The notes: generated by a model not told the origin, from the letters alone. 64,000 nucleotides of DNA from Jingyaoa shaoxingensis (GCF_014385005.1 NZ_JACRSZ010000018.1:7264-71263), one strand, 5' to 3'. Counted from the first letter of the stretch, positions 34,039 through 43,625 are shown. Translations and numbers: made by a program.

Positions 34039-36168
34039 CTATTCGTCTCCGGCGGATTCTTCAGGTATGAATACTCTGTCTTTTCCTGGATCCTTTGGTA
34101 CTTTTGCTCTCTGCACCGCTTCCTGGCAGAAATATTCCTGTGCACAGAGGCGTTTTCTTCCTCTTCTGTTCACCTTCACGTAACTTCCGTCCGGTTGCAG
34201 GATATGGGATTTCACATTGTCATCCAGCTGAATCTGAAGAATATGTCCCAGTTCCGTTTTCAGCTTTTCATCTTCTACCGGAAAGAGAATCTCCACTCGC
34301 TTATCCAGATTACGCGGCATCCAGTCAGCACTTCCCATATAGTATTCTTCCATTCCATTATTGCGGAAATAAAAGATTCTGGCATGTTCCAGGAAATTGC
34401 CTACAATAGAATGTACCGTGATATTTTCACTGACTCCCAGAATACCGGTTTTCAGACAGCAAATCCCTCTCACAATCAGTTCAATCTTCACTCCTGCTAC
34501 CGATGCCTCATAAAGCAATGCGATAATATCTCTGTCACAGAGAGAATTCATCTTGGCAATGATATGTGCTTCTCCGCCATTTCTGGCATGTTCGGTCTCT
34601 CTTTGTATCAATTCTGTGAAACGTTCTCGTAGCCAGAGTGGCGCAAGGGAAAGTTTGTTCCAGTTCTTCGGTTCTGAATAACCGGACAGCATATTAAATA
34701 CCGCAGTGGCATCCTCTCCGATCGGTTCCGCACAGGTCAGCAGACCACAGTCCGTATATAATTTGGCAGTAGAATCGTTATAGTTTCCGGTTCCAAGATG
34801 CACATATCTGCGGATTCCATCTGCTTCTCTGCGAACTACCAGTGTGATCTTGCTGTGGGTCTTTAATCCCAGAAGGCCATAGATAACATGACATCCCGCC
34901 TTCTCCAGCATCTTCGCCCATACAATATTATTTTCTTCATCAAATCGTGCCTTTAATTCTACCAGTACTGATACCTGCTTGCCATTCTCTGCCGCCTGCG
35001 CCAGTGCTGCTATAATCGGTGAATTACCGCTGACACGATAAAGGGTCTGCTTAATTGCCAGTACATCCGGGTCTTTTGCCGCCTGTTTTACAAAATTCAC
35101 CACCGGATCGAAGGTCATATACGGATGGTGCAGCAGAATATCCTGCTTACGGATTGCTTCAAAAATATCCTCTGTCCCCATCAACGCCGGCACCGGTTGC
35201 GGAATATACTTCTTCTCTTTATATTTCTCAAATCCGTCAATTCCATATACCTTCATCAGAAACGTCAGATCCAGCGGACCATTAATCAGAAACACTGCAT
35301 CATTTTTAATGTCAAACTCCTTCTTCAGAATCTTCAGAAGCTGCTTCTCCATGCCCTCTTCTACTTCTAGGCGAATGACTTCTCCCCACTGTCTCTTTTT
35401 CAGCTGTTTCTGAATTTCTTTTAACAGATCTGCTGCTTCATCTTCTTCGATGGTAAGATCCGCATTTCTCATAATCCGGTATGGATGAGCGCATACCACA
35501 TCATAATTCAGAAACAGTTTTCCAATATTCCGCTCAATAATCTGTTCCAGATGAATAACTGTTCTGACATTATCTTTTCCTGATGGAATCTCCACGATAC
35601 GGGACAGTACCGACGGTACCTGTACAGTAGCAAACTGTGGCTCCTCGTTACTGCCCTTCTTGGAAATCAATGCACCGATATTCAATGTCTTATTGCGGAT
35701 CAGTGGAAACGGTCTGGAAGAGTCCATGGCCATCGGTGTCAGAACAGGATATACATTTTCATCAAAATACCGGTCTACATACTTTTTCTGTTCCTCCGTA
35801 AGGTCTTCGTGAGCTGCCAGAATCTCCAGTCCGTTCTGTTTTAACATTGGTACCAGAGAACGCTCATAGGTAGAGTACTGCACATCCACCATATTATGTA
35901 CCCGTTTCAGGATCAGATCAATCTGTGCCTGAGCTGTCATTCCTGCAATATCTTTCTTGGTATAGCCGGCATGCACCATGTCCTTCAGAGAAGCCACACG
36001 GATCATAAAAAACTCATCCAGGTTAGACGCAGTAATACTCAGGAATTTCAGACGTTCGAATAACGGAATGTTCTTATCCCGTGCTTCGCTGAGTACCCGC
36101 TCGTTAAAACTGATCCAGCTGTCTTCCCTGTTTCTGTAATATTCCGGTTTGTAAAACTCTGTGTTCAC
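34039..36168 (-). CDS. ppk1: Polyphosphate kinase 1
   Basis: A 709-residue enzyme that reversibly polymerises the gamma phosphate of ATP into polyphosphate. Family marks are the N-terminal domain (FISFNERVLSEARDKNIPLFERLKFL), the catalytic-histidine region GLKTHSKITLVVRRE and the HLGTGNYNDSTAKLYTDCGLLT segment, plus the C-terminal YMGSADWMPRNLDKRVEILFPV. The length fits PPK1. It lies 12 bases after ppx, so synthesis and breakdown are co-expressed. The C-terminal 60 residues are basic and Pro-rich and less conserved. Confidence 0.95.
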   Translation of the reverse strand: MNTEFYKPEYYRNREDSWISFNERVLSEARDKNIPLFERLKFLSITASNLDEFFMIRVASLKDMVHAGYTKKDIAGMTAQAQIDLILKRVHNMVDVQYSTYERSLVPMLKQNGLEILAAHEDLTEEQKKYVDRYFDENVYPVLTPMAMDSSRPFPLIRNKTLNIGALISKKGSNEEPQFATVQVPSVLSRIVEIPSGKDNVRTVIHLEQIIERNIGKLFLNYDVVCAHPYRIMRNADLTIEEDEAADLLKEIQKQLKKRQWGEVIRLEVEEGMEKQLLKILKKEFDIKNDAVFLINGPLDLTFLMKVYGIDGFEKYKEKKYIPQPVPALMGTEDIFEAIRKQDILLHHPYMTFDPVVNFVKQAAKDPDVLAIKQTLYRVSGNSPIIAALAQAAENGKQVSVLVELKARFDEENNIVWAKMLEKAGCHVIYGLLGLKTHSKITLVVRREADGIRRYVHLGTGNYNDSTAKLYTDCGLLTCAEPIGEDATAVFNMLSGYSEPKNWNKLSLAPLWLRERFTELIQRETEHARNGGEAHIIAKMNSLCDRDIIALLYEASVAGVKIELIVRGICCLKTGILGVSENITVHSIVGNFLEHARIFYFRNNGMEEYYMGSADWMPRNLDKRVEILFPVEDEKLKTELGHILQIQLDDNVKSHILQPDGSYVKVNRRGRKRLCAQEYFCQEAVQRAKVPKDPGKDRVFIPEESAGDE

Positions 36169-36180
36169 ACTGCTTCCCTC

Positions 36181-37695
36181 CTATAGATTTCTTTTCTTAC
36201 GAATCAACGGCCGTATATGAAATACTTCTTCAAAATAGTCTGCTTTGGGCGGAAACAACCCTTTTTCCAGGGTAATGTCTTCGCTGGTATCTACCACAAT
36301 CTCAAGCTGGGCATCTTTTAATGTCAGACGTACCTGTTCGAACTTCTGCTTGTGGCTGCGGTCCAGTGCATTGGCAACCCGCAGGATTGCCACCAGCTTT
36401 ACAATTACCAGATAATCCTCCTGCCTGAGCTGCTGCTCCAAAACATCTTCCAGCGTGAATTCTACAGTATTATACTTTACCACATTGGCAATAATTCTTC
36501 TCTCTGCCGTAGACAGACCGATAATCTCCGTTGCCATAATAATACTGTAAGAACACTGGGCTGCGTCCGACAGATTAATATACTTTCCACATCCATGTAA
36601 AATGACTGCAATCTGCAAAAGCAGCCGTTCCCGTTCTCCAAGCCCGGATATCTTCTTCATCTTGTCAAAGATCGGAAGCGCCAGGTTTTCCAGATTATGG
36701 ATATGACCTTTGTTACCCTGATATCGTTTGGCAATGATCCTTGCTGCCGCAATAATATCATCATTAAACTGATGCTCCGGCTTGATATAGCGCATTTTCT
36801 GTGCATAATCATAGGCAATTCCATCACTTAAGGAAGTTCCTGGCAGATAGATTGCCTCTGCCTCCAATTCCTCTATGATCCGTTTATAGATGGTCACGGA
36901 AGGAAGAATCAGAGATGCACTCTCCGATGGAATCCCATATTCCTTGGCAATCTCTTCCGGATGTTTATAGATAATGCCCTCGTACATCTTCTGGAACTCA
37001 CTGGCTGTTACCTGATTCCTTTTCAGCAGTTCCAGAATATAATCTCCGGTAATAATCAGGTACTTAATGTTCCGGTCCTTCAGATACATCTTCTTAAAAC
37101 TTTCCAAATCGTTATTAATCAGTTCTTCCACCATCTCTTCGGTATGAAGTGTTTCTCTGGAAAAATCTGCCACTTTCTCACGAATACGTAAGTTACCGAT
37201 TCGGATGTTCTGTGTGGTAACCAGCTTGTCATTATCAAAAAGGCATACCTGCACACTTCCGCCGCCAACTTCCACAATAGCGGTTCCCTTCTGGATAATC
37301 TTATAGAAGTCTTTTTCTCCAAAGGCAATGGACTTGTAATCCAGGAATCGTTGTTCTGCATTGTCCAGAATCTCAATATGAATTCCTGTCATATGTTCCA
37401 CATATTCTACAATCAGCAGATGATTCTCTGCTTCCCGGACAGCACTGGTAGCACATGCCCGGTATGCTTTCACTTTGTAACCGTTCATAATCTTGACAAA
37501 ATCATTCAGTACTTTGCACAATTCTTCGATCTTCGCCACCCCGATCTTACCAGTGGTATAGGTATCCTTCCCCAGTTCGATCCGGTATCTTACATGGTCG
37601 ATCTCCCTGAATTCCTTTCTCGTCACATACTGAAAAATCTTCATTTCTACTTCATAAGATCCCACATTGATTGCGGAAAATAGTGTGACAGCCAT
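36181..37695 (-). CDS. ppx: Exopolyphosphatase/Ppx-GppA family phosphatase with HD-like C-terminal domain
   Basis: A 504-residue protein of the actin-like-fold Ppx/GppA family: SAINVGSYEVEMKIFQ (phosphate loop 1), KAYRACATSAVREAEN and VEVGGGSVQVCLF (loop 2) are present. An HD-like helical C-terminal domain begins near residue 320 (LLLQIAVILHGCGKYINLSD). It degrades polyphosphate or acts on guanosine pentaphosphate; the two activities cannot be told apart here, but pairing with ppk1 favours polyphosphate. Note that SAINVGS has Asn where Asp is common. Confidence 0.9.
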   Translation of the reverse strand: MAVTLFSAINVGSYEVEMKIFQYVTRKEFREIDHVRYRIELGKDTYTTGKIGVAKIEELCKVLNDFVKIMNGYKVKAYRACATSAVREAENHLLIVEYVEHMTGIHIEILDNAEQRFLDYKSIAFGEKDFYKIIQKGTAIVEVGGGSVQVCLFDNDKLVTTQNIRIGNLRIREKVADFSRETLHTEEMVEELINNDLESFKKMYLKDRNIKYLIITGDYILELLKRNQVTASEFQKMYEGIIYKHPEEIAKEYGIPSESASLILPSVTIYKRIIEELEAEAIYLPGTSLSDGIAYDYAQKMRYIKPEHQFNDDIIAAARIIAKRYQGNKGHIHNLENLALPIFDKMKKISGLGERERLLLQIAVILHGCGKYINLSDAAQCSYSIIMATEIIGLSTAERRIIANVVKYNTVEFTLEDVLEQQLRQEDYLVIVKLVAILRVANALDRSHKQKFEQVRLTLKDAQLEIVVDTSEDITLEKGLFPPKADYFEEVFHIRPLIRKKRNL

Positions 37696-37713
37696 CTCTT
37701 TTTCTCCTTTTGC

Positions 37714-39012
37714 TTACATCTTTCCGAGCAGATAATCGATGAACTGCTGAGCAGTTCTTCCTGACAGTCCTCCATGGGACAGTTCCCATTTATTTGCTTC
37801 CAGAAGCAGTTCCTCTTCGTCCATGACTACATTGTTCTTCTCAGCCAGTGTCTTCACGATATTCTGGAATTCCTTTTTGCTTGGTGCACAGAAGAAGATC
37901 TGTACGCCAAAACGATTCACCAGTGACAGCTTCTCCTGTACCGTATCAGAAGAATGCAGATCATCTCTTCTGTCTTCCTTGTCACTGAATTTCTCTCTTA
38001 CCAGGTGTCTGCGGTTAGAAGTTGCATAGATCAGAATATTATCCGGCTTGCGTTCCAGTCCGCCTTCAATCACTGCTTTCAGGTACTTATATTCAATTTC
38101 AAAATCCTCAAAAGATAAATCATCCATATAAATAATAAACTTGTAATTACGGTTCTTCACCTGGGCAATTACTTCATTCAGGTCCTGGAACTGGTGCTTG
38201 TATACCTCAATAACGCGAAGTCCCTGATCATAGTATTTATTCAAAATTGCCTTAATACTGGAAGACTTTCCTGTTCCTGCATCGCCAAAAAGCAGACAGT
38301 TGTTCGCTCTCTTGCCTTTGATAAATGCTTCTGTATTATCAATCAGCTTCTGCTTGGCATTCTCATAGCCAACCAGATCCTCCAGACATACATGGGCGAT
38401 TCGGGTAATCGGCACAATCTTCACGCCTTCATCTCCATGTTCGATACGGAACGCCTTGTGAAGCCCCAACTTGCCAACACCGAATTCTTTATAAAAGTGG
38501 ATCATATGATCCATAAAATCTTCTACACTATCAGATATTTCCAGTTCACGGGTCAATGTATCGATCCGGTCACGGATTCTCTCATTAAACTGCTTTCCGG
38601 ATCCGCTGTTCATATATTCTCTCAGATACTGCATACCGGTGACACCCAGTTTTTCATCCAGTTTTCGGAAATCAAACTGGTACAGATCACGAAAAATCGC
38701 AAAATCATGCTTTACCAATTCATTAATGGTTCCATCCACTTTTCCCACAATCTCACAGGAAGTACTAAATACATTCTCATTGTTTACCAGCAGATAGGTC
38801 AGATAATTGTGCCAGAGATTACCGGCAAATCCATAGTTGCCTGCCATGTCAATCAGTCCGTGGGCCGTCTCATAATACATATCTTTCAGAAGATCTGTCT
38901 CCTCTTCCTCATAATGATCCAGAATCCAGACCATATCTTCAAAAATTCTTCCATCTTCAAATGTTCTATAGATCATCAATTCTTCTGTTCTAGTCATTCT
39001 TGTCTTCCTCAT
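37714..39012 (-). CDS. DUF815-type ATP-binding protein
   Basis: A 432-residue P-loop ATPase of the DUF815 group: FGDAGTGKSSSIKAIL (Walker A), FIIYMDDLSFEDFEIEYKYLKAVIEGG (Walker B) and LIYATSNRRHLVREKFSD (sensor). The N-terminal 180 residues are helical and unassigned. Function is unknown in the family. It lies between pheA and ppx on one strand, with short gaps, so it is probably co-transcribed. Confidence 0.85.
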   Translation of the reverse strand: MRKTRMTRTEELMIYRTFEDGRIFEDMVWILDHYEEEETDLLKDMYYETAHGLIDMAGNYGFAGNLWHNYLTYLLVNNENVFSTSCEIVGKVDGTINELVKHDFAIFRDLYQFDFRKLDEKLGVTGMQYLREYMNSGSGKQFNERIRDRIDTLTRELEISDSVEDFMDHMIHFYKEFGVGKLGLHKAFRIEHGDEGVKIVPITRIAHVCLEDLVGYENAKQKLIDNTEAFIKGKRANNCLLFGDAGTGKSSSIKAILNKYYDQGLRVIEVYKHQFQDLNEVIAQVKNRNYKFIIYMDDLSFEDFEIEYKYLKAVIEGGLERKPDNILIYATSNRRHLVREKFSDKEDRRDDLHSSDTVQEKLSLVNRFGVQIFFCAPSKKEFQNIVKTLAEKNNVVMDEEELLLEANKWELSHGGLSGRTAQQFIDYLLGKM

Positions 39013-39056
39013 CTCTCTAGTACATCATACTGCAAATAACTGTACCACATAACTTA

Positions 39057-40187
39057 CTAGTAATTTCCAAGTATTTTCATATTGGCAGCTTCCTCTGTAA
39101 TTCCACGAATGGCATTTTTTACTGCACTGTCATTCAAATTTCCCTCAAAATCCACAAAGAATCTGTATTCCCAGTTTCTCCCCGGAAGCGGACGGGATTC
39201 AATCTTACTCATGTTCAGATTGTTATAAATGAAATGAGACAAAATATTATACAACGATCCACTGTGATGCGGTAGTTCAAAACAGATACTGATCTTCTTC
39301 GCATCTTTTTCAAAAATACGCTGGTTAGAAACAATAATGAATCTGGTAGAATTCACATCATTTTCACAAATGTTCTCATCCAGTACTTCCAGTCCGAATG
39401 CTTCCCCGGCAATAGCACTGGCGATGGCTGCCTGGGACTTATCCTGATCCTGGGCTACTTTCTTCGCTGATGCCGCTGTATTTTCCAGTGCGGTCTGTGC
39501 CCAGTTCCGGTGACGATTCAGATACTGCTCACACTGCATCAGTCCCTGTTCATGGGAATAAACGCTGCGGATATCTTCCAGTTTTGCCCCCGGGCATCCC
39601 AGCAGCTTATGCTCAATGCGGATTGTCTGCTCTCCCACAATATAATCATCATATTTCATCAGAAGATCATAGATCTCGCTGACAAAACCTGCCGTAGAAT
39701 TCTCTATTGGCAGCACTGCAAAATCTGCCATTCCCTCTGAAATAGCTCCCAGGGCATCTCTCCACTGCTTTACATGAAAGGAAGTCACACCGTCACCAAA
39801 GAAGGCCTTCATTGCAGCCTGGCTGTAGGCACCTTCCACGCCCTGGAATACCACACGGACATTCTTTTTTTCCAGCTTTTCTACCTGAGTAAAGGGCAGT
39901 CTTCCCACAACGCCTTTCTTAGTCAGAAGCTGGTACTGCAGTTTACGGCTCATGGACATAATCTGCTGAAACAGTTCCTCGATTCCATGGCTGTTAAAAT
40001 CATTGTGGGTCAGTCCCTTTAATGTCTCCAGCTTGGAGTCTTCTCTTTCTTTGTCAAAGACCTTCTTTCCTGTCTCAATCTTGTATTCTGCCACCTGACT
40101 GCTGACAGCCATACGCTTCTCGTATAACTCTACGATCTGACGGTCAATGGCATCAATCTGATTTCTTAATTCTGATAAATCAATCAT
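39057..40187 (-). CDS. pheA: Bifunctional chorismate mutase/prephenate dehydratase
   Basis: A 376-residue enzyme for phenylalanine synthesis. Residues 1-90 are an AroQ-type chorismate mutase (LRNQIDAIDRQIVELYEKRMAVSSQVAEYK). Residues about 110-285 form the prephenate dehydratase, with VVFQGVEGAYSQAA, LPIENSTAGFVSEIYDLL and the catalytic Thr in NDVNSTRFIIV. Residues 295-376 are an ACT domain (KISICFELPHHSGSLYNILSHF, KIESRPLPGRNWEYRFFVD) that binds phenylalanine for feedback inhibition. It begins three bases after folC. No T-box or attenuator was seen because the gene is internal to the operon. Confidence 0.95.
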   Translation of the reverse strand: MIDLSELRNQIDAIDRQIVELYEKRMAVSSQVAEYKIETGKKVFDKEREDSKLETLKGLTHNDFNSHGIEELFQQIMSMSRKLQYQLLTKKGVVGRLPFTQVEKLEKKNVRVVFQGVEGAYSQAAMKAFFGDGVTSFHVKQWRDALGAISEGMADFAVLPIENSTAGFVSEIYDLLMKYDDYIVGEQTIRIEHKLLGCPGAKLEDIRSVYSHEQGLMQCEQYLNRHRNWAQTALENTAASAKKVAQDQDKSQAAIASAIAGEAFGLEVLDENICENDVNSTRFIIVSNQRIFEKDAKKISICFELPHHSGSLYNILSHFIYNNLNMSKIESRPLPGRNWEYRFFVDFEGNLNDSAVKNAIRGITEEAANMKILGNY

Positions 40188-40190
40188 GAT

Positions 40191-41483
40191 CTACTCCTGT
40201 GTATGTTTTACTGCTTTTCGTATTTCTCCAAGGAAGGACAGTGAACCAAATGCCAGTACCACGCCGTCTTTCTCTCCTGCCTTCTGTATGGCTGCCTGTA
40301 CAGCCTTCGCAATATCTTTTTCAGCATGTACCTGCGGACAATACTTTTGTGCTGCTTCTGCCAGTTCTTCTGCCGGAAGTGCTCTTGGATTGCCCGGTGT
40401 CTGAATGGTCGTCACTTCCTTCATATGAGGAAGAATCGCATGCAGCACTTTGTCATATTCCTTATCCTTAAACACTCCGCAGATGCCATAGATCTGCTTC
40501 CCCTGCAGGCACTGCAGAATAGACTTTTCCAGTTCTGCTGCCCCGTCCGGGTTATGTGCTCCGTCGATGATCACCATCGGATCCCTCTGCAATACAGTGA
40601 ATCTTCCGTTCCAGCATGTCTTTGCAAATCCTGCTCTCATCTGTGCATCACTGATCTGGTATCCCAGTTCACGCAGTGCATATATACAGTTCAGCGCAAT
40701 CACTGCATTTTTGATCTGATAGCTGCCGCCCAGATGGATACAGATGTCCCGGTCACTGCCAAAGGAGAACTTCTGTTCCTCCAGTCCATAAGTGATCTCT
40801 TCTGCCTGTTCCCAGTCAGCTACTTTCAGAGACGCTCCACACTGTCTGACTTTCTCTTCAATCACGTCCATAGCTTCCGGTACCTGTCTGGCTGACACCA
40901 CCACGGTCTCAGGCTTGATAATGCCTGCCTTATGTCCGGCAATCTCTGCCAGTGTATTTCCCAGAAATGCGGTATGATCTTTACTTATGGATACAATCAC
41001 TTCCATTATCGTGGTACGGATCACATTAGTAGCATCGGTATCTCCTCCCATGCCGGTCTCCAGCACTACTATATCACAGTTCTGATCCACAAAATGCAGA
41101 AATGCCATGGCTGTCTCCACCTCAAAAATGGTCGGTACAGACATGCCCTTTTCCTGCATCCTGCCAATTGCCAGTTTTATTTTTTCCACATAACTGCCTA
41201 CCGCCTCACGGCTGATATATTCCTCATTTACCTGAATCCTCTCCCGATAAGAAAACAGAGTCGGTGAAATGTAGCGTCCGACACGATATCCTGCTTCTTT
41301 TAAAGTCGTGGATACATATGCTAGTACGGATCCCTTTCCGTTGGTTCCTGCAATATGGATAAACTTCAGCCGGTTCTGAGGATTCCCCAGTTCCTCCAGC
41401 AAATGTTCCATACTCTCAAGCCCCAGAACAATTCCGGTTCTGTTAATATAATCTAGATAGCTTCTCGCTTCTTCGTATGTCAT
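40191..41483 (-). CDS. folC: Folylpolyglutamate synthase-like protein (second paralogue)
   Basis: A 430-residue Mur-ligase-like protein with HIAGTNGKGSVLAYVS, LETGMGGDTDATN, SISKDHTAFLGNTLAEIAGHKAGIIKP and VIIDGAHNPDGAAELEKSI. It shares the family fold with the paralogue at 27597 but differs in key positions (GGDTDATN instead of GGRLDATN, SPTLFSYRERI instead of SPHLVKINERF). It may have a narrower or different activity, for instance only the polyglutamylation step. It is the first gene of the folC-pheA-DUF815-ppx-ppk run. Confidence 0.85.
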   Translation of the reverse strand: MTYEEARSYLDYINRTGIVLGLESMEHLLEELGNPQNRLKFIHIAGTNGKGSVLAYVSTTLKEAGYRVGRYISPTLFSYRERIQVNEEYISREAVGSYVEKIKLAIGRMQEKGMSVPTIFEVETAMAFLHFVDQNCDIVVLETGMGGDTDATNVIRTTIMEVIVSISKDHTAFLGNTLAEIAGHKAGIIKPETVVVSARQVPEAMDVIEEKVRQCGASLKVADWEQAEEITYGLEEQKFSFGSDRDICIHLGGSYQIKNAVIALNCIYALRELGYQISDAQMRAGFAKTCWNGRFTVLQRDPMVIIDGAHNPDGAAELEKSILQCLQGKQIYGICGVFKDKEYDKVLHAILPHMKEVTTIQTPGNPRALPAEELAEAAQKYCPQVHAEKDIAKAVQAAIQKAGEKDGVVLAFGSLSFLGEIRKAVKHTQE

Positions 41484-41656
41484 ATTTTCTCCTCATTTAA
41501 TCCCTTTAACATTCCCGCCAGTACTTTTAAAACAAATATTTTCCTGTCATGGCGTACCGTTTTTAGTATACCATACCTATGCTTTTTTTCAAGGCACTTT
41601 TCCACAGTAACGTGATGCATATTTCTTCTTTTCCGACAGAAACTCCTGTGCCATTT

Positions 41657-41697
41657 GTAACTGTTCAGTACCTTCACAATGGATTCTGAACAGTTAC
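41657..41697. repeat. Dispersed palindromic intergenic repeat, copy 4 (best copy)
   Basis: GTAACTGTTCAG (41657-41668) and CTGAACAGTTAC (41686-41697) are perfect 12-bp inverted repeats around 17 bases that include TACCTTCACA. The core 18-mer CTGTTCAGTACCTTCACA is at 41661-41678. Downstream at 41707-41723 the module CATATCTGGTATATTTT matches that after copy 2. The gene-free stretch 41484-41749 otherwise shows nothing recognisable. Confidence 0.75.
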
Positions 41698-41749
41698 TGC
41701 AATTTTTCATATCTGGTATATTTTTTTCTGTATGCGGCATACTTGAAAT

Positions 41750-42127
41750 ATGAAAAATTTTATGAAATGCGGTATCTGTGGCTGGTGTCTGGAACTGCTC
41801 TGGACCAGCCTGCATTCCCTACTCCGCCGGGATTATAAACTGATCGGTCATTCCTCCATCTGGATGTTTCCGATCTATGGCATGGCTGCTGTCATCGGTC
41901 CTCTGTCAACGAAACTGAAAAACAGAAATATGGCTCTTCGTGGGTTGATCTACATGAATGGAATTTTCAGCATGGAATATCTGACCGGTTCTCTTCTGAA
42001 AAAGAAAAATATGTGTCCATGGGATTACAGTGACGCACCCTTGAACTTACGTGGCGTCATTCGTCTGGACTATGCACCGGTCTGGTTTGTCACCGGACTC
42101 TTTTTTGAAAAAGTTCTAAAACCCTGA
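41750..42127 (+). CDS. Small putative membrane protein (CmpB/ABC-transporter type IV-like)
   Basis: A 125-residue protein resembling the putative ABC transporter permease family known as CmpB-type: GICGWCLELLWTSL, SIWMFPIYGMAAVIGPLSTKL, GIFSMEYLTGSLL and the C-terminal CPWDYSDAPLNLRGVIRLDYAPVWFVTGLFFE are its hallmarks. About three helices are seen. Function is unknown in the family and no partner ATPase is nearby. No clear ribosome site precedes the ATG. It is just upstream of pyrB on the same strand, but pyrB has its own promoter. Confidence 0.7.
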   Translation: MKNFMKCGICGWCLELLWTSLHSLLRRDYKLIGHSSIWMFPIYGMAAVIGPLSTKLKNRNMALRGLIYMNGIFSMEYLTGSLLKKKNMCPWDYSDAPLNLRGVIRLDYAPVWFVTGLFFEKVLKP

Positions 42128-42136
42128 TTTTTTTTC

Positions 42137-42180
42137 TTGCTATTTTTTTCTTTTCGTGTATACTGTTTAGCAGAGTATAC
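42137..42180 (+). promoter_or_regulatory. pyrB promoter overlapped by a perfect inverted repeat
   Basis: TTGCTA (42137-42142) and TATACT (42159-42164) are 16 bases apart. A perfect 7-bp inverted repeat, GTATACT (42158-42164) and AGTATAC (42174-42180), overlaps the -10 and covers the expected start of transcription. An operator is a reasonable reading; no PyrR-type attenuator was seen between here and pyrB. Confidence 0.6.
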
Positions 42181-42197
42181 GAAAAGGAGATAATTAG

Positions 42198-43118
42198 ATG
42201 AGACATTTGATGAACCCTCTGGATCTTACCGTAGAAGAAATCGACGGTATTCTTGATCTTGCCAATGACATTGAAGCCAATCCTTCCAAGTATTCACATA
42301 AATGTGATGGCCTTAAAATTGCTACTTTATTTTATGAACCAAGTACACGAACACGACTCAGTTTTGAAGCTGCTATGATCAATCTGGGTGGTCAGGTACT
42401 TGGTTTTTCTTCGGCCGCAAGCAGTTCCGCAACCAAGGGTGAAAGTGTTGCCGACACCATCCGCATGATTTCCTGCTATGCAGATATCTGTGCCATCCGT
42501 CATCCAAAAGAAGGTGCTGCCTATGTAGCTTCTACCAAGTCTTCCATTCCCGTTATCAACGCAGGTGACGGCGGACATCAACATCCTACCCAGACACTGA
42601 CCGACCTACTGACCATCCGTTCCCTGAAAGGACATCTGGATAACCTGACCGTGGGATTCTGTGGTGATCTGAAGTTTGGACGTACGGTTCACTCTCTGAT
42701 CCACGCCATGATCCGTTACCCGAATGTGCGCTTTGTACTGATATCCCCGGAAGAGCTTCGCGTACCGAGCTACATCCGTGAAGATGTTCTTGCCAAAAAT
42801 AATGTTCCTTATAAAGAAGTCGTTCGTCTGGAAGATGCACTTCCGGAACTGGATCTGCTGTACATGACCCGTGTACAGAAGGAGCGTTTCTTCAACGAAG
42901 AGGATTATGTACGAATGAAAGACTTCTATATTCTGGACAAAGAAAAAATGAAACTGGCAGGACAGGATATGCTGGTACTTCATCCGCTTCCTCGTGTCAA
43001 TGAAATTGCTGTAGAGGTAGACGATGATCCAAGAGCTGCTTATTTCAAGCAGGTTCAGTATGGCGTCTATGCACGAATGGCACTGATTCTTACACTGCTG
43101 AAATGGCGTGACCAGTAA
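42198..43118 (+). CDS. pyrB: Aspartate carbamoyltransferase, catalytic subunit
   Basis: A 306-residue enzyme joining carbamoyl phosphate and aspartate in pyrimidine synthesis. The carbamoyl-phosphate loop [15 protein letters not shown] is at about residues 49-63, the [12 protein letters not shown] segment near 130-145, and the catalytic-chain [10 protein letters not shown] motif near the end. AAAAGGAG lies eight bases before the ATG. The regulatory subunit gene pyrI follows after 22 bases, so the holoenzyme should be allosteric. Confidence 0.97.
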   Translation: MRHLMNPLDLTVEEIDGILDLANDIEANPSKYSHKCDGLKIATLFYEPSTRTRLSFEAAMINLGGQVLGFSSAASSSATKGESVADTIRMISCYADICAIRHPKEGAAYVASTKSSIPVINAGDGGHQHPTQTLTDLLTIRSLKGHLDNLTVGFCGDLKFGRTVHSLIHAMIRYPNVRFVLISPEELRVPSYIREDVLAKNNVPYKEVVRLEDALPELDLLYMTRVQKERFFNEEDYVRMKDFYILDKEKMKLAGQDMLVLHPLPRVNEIAVEVDDDPRAAYFKQVQYGVYARMALILTLLKWRDQ

Positions 43119-43140
43119 TTCAAAAAAGGAGTATAAAATT

Positions 43141-43569
43141 ATGTTAAATGTAGGACAGTTACATGAAGGATTTGTTCTGGATCATATCGAAGCCGGCAAA
43201 TGCATGACCATTTACCACTATCTGAAGCTGGATGAGCTGGACTGTACCGTTGCCATCATTAAGAATGCAACCAGTAATAAAATGGGCAAAAAAGATATCA
43301 TCAAAGTAGAATGTCCAATCGATATGCTGAACATCGACATTCTCGGCTTCATTGACCACAACATTACCGTAAATATCATCAAAAACGGAGAAATCGTAGA
43401 AAAAAGAGAGCTGACACTTCCAAAGAAAATTGTCAATATCCTGAAATGCAAGAACCCAAGGTGTATCACTTCAATCGAACAGGGACTGGATCAGATCTTT
43501 ACTCTGACCGACCCAGAAAAAGAAGTATACCGCTGCAAATACTGCGAACAGAAATATAAAGAATTATAA
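43141..43569 (+). CDS. pyrI: Aspartate carbamoyltransferase, regulatory subunit
   Basis: A 142-residue nucleotide-binding regulatory chain. The N-terminal effector domain holds GKCMTIYHYLKL and VAIIKNATSNKMGKKDIIKVE; the C-terminal zinc domain has four cysteines in CKNPRC and CKYC. ATG 43141 follows AAAAAAGGAG at good spacing. It is fused in an operon with pyrB and followed by a strong terminator. CTP-type feedback control is expected from the family. Confidence 0.96.
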   Translation: MLNVGQLHEGFVLDHIEAGKCMTIYHYLKLDELDCTVAIIKNATSNKMGKKDIIKVECPIDMLNIDILGFIDHNITVNIIKNGEIVEKRELTLPKKIVNILKCKNPRCITSIEQGLDQIFTLTDPEKEVYRCKYCEQKYKEL

Positions 43570-43583
43570 TGAAATCTTAAAAA

Positions 43584-43625
43584 GATGTTCCGAAACAACC
43601 ATTATTGTTTCGGAACGTCTTTTTT
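43584..43625 (+). terminator. Terminator of the pyrBI operon
   Basis: GATGTTCCGAAACAA (43584-43598) pairs with TTGTTTCGGAACGTC (43605-43619) with one mismatch and is followed by six T. It lies directly after pyrI. Confidence 0.92.

Noticed and set aside
39057..41483. T-box or Phe attenuator ahead of pheA
   Set aside because: pheA starts three bases after folC, leaving no room; the 266 bases before folC show only the dispersed repeat.
42128..42197. PyrR-dependent attenuator before pyrB
   Set aside because: The leader is too short and has no anti-terminator/terminator pair; only an operator-like palindrome is visible.
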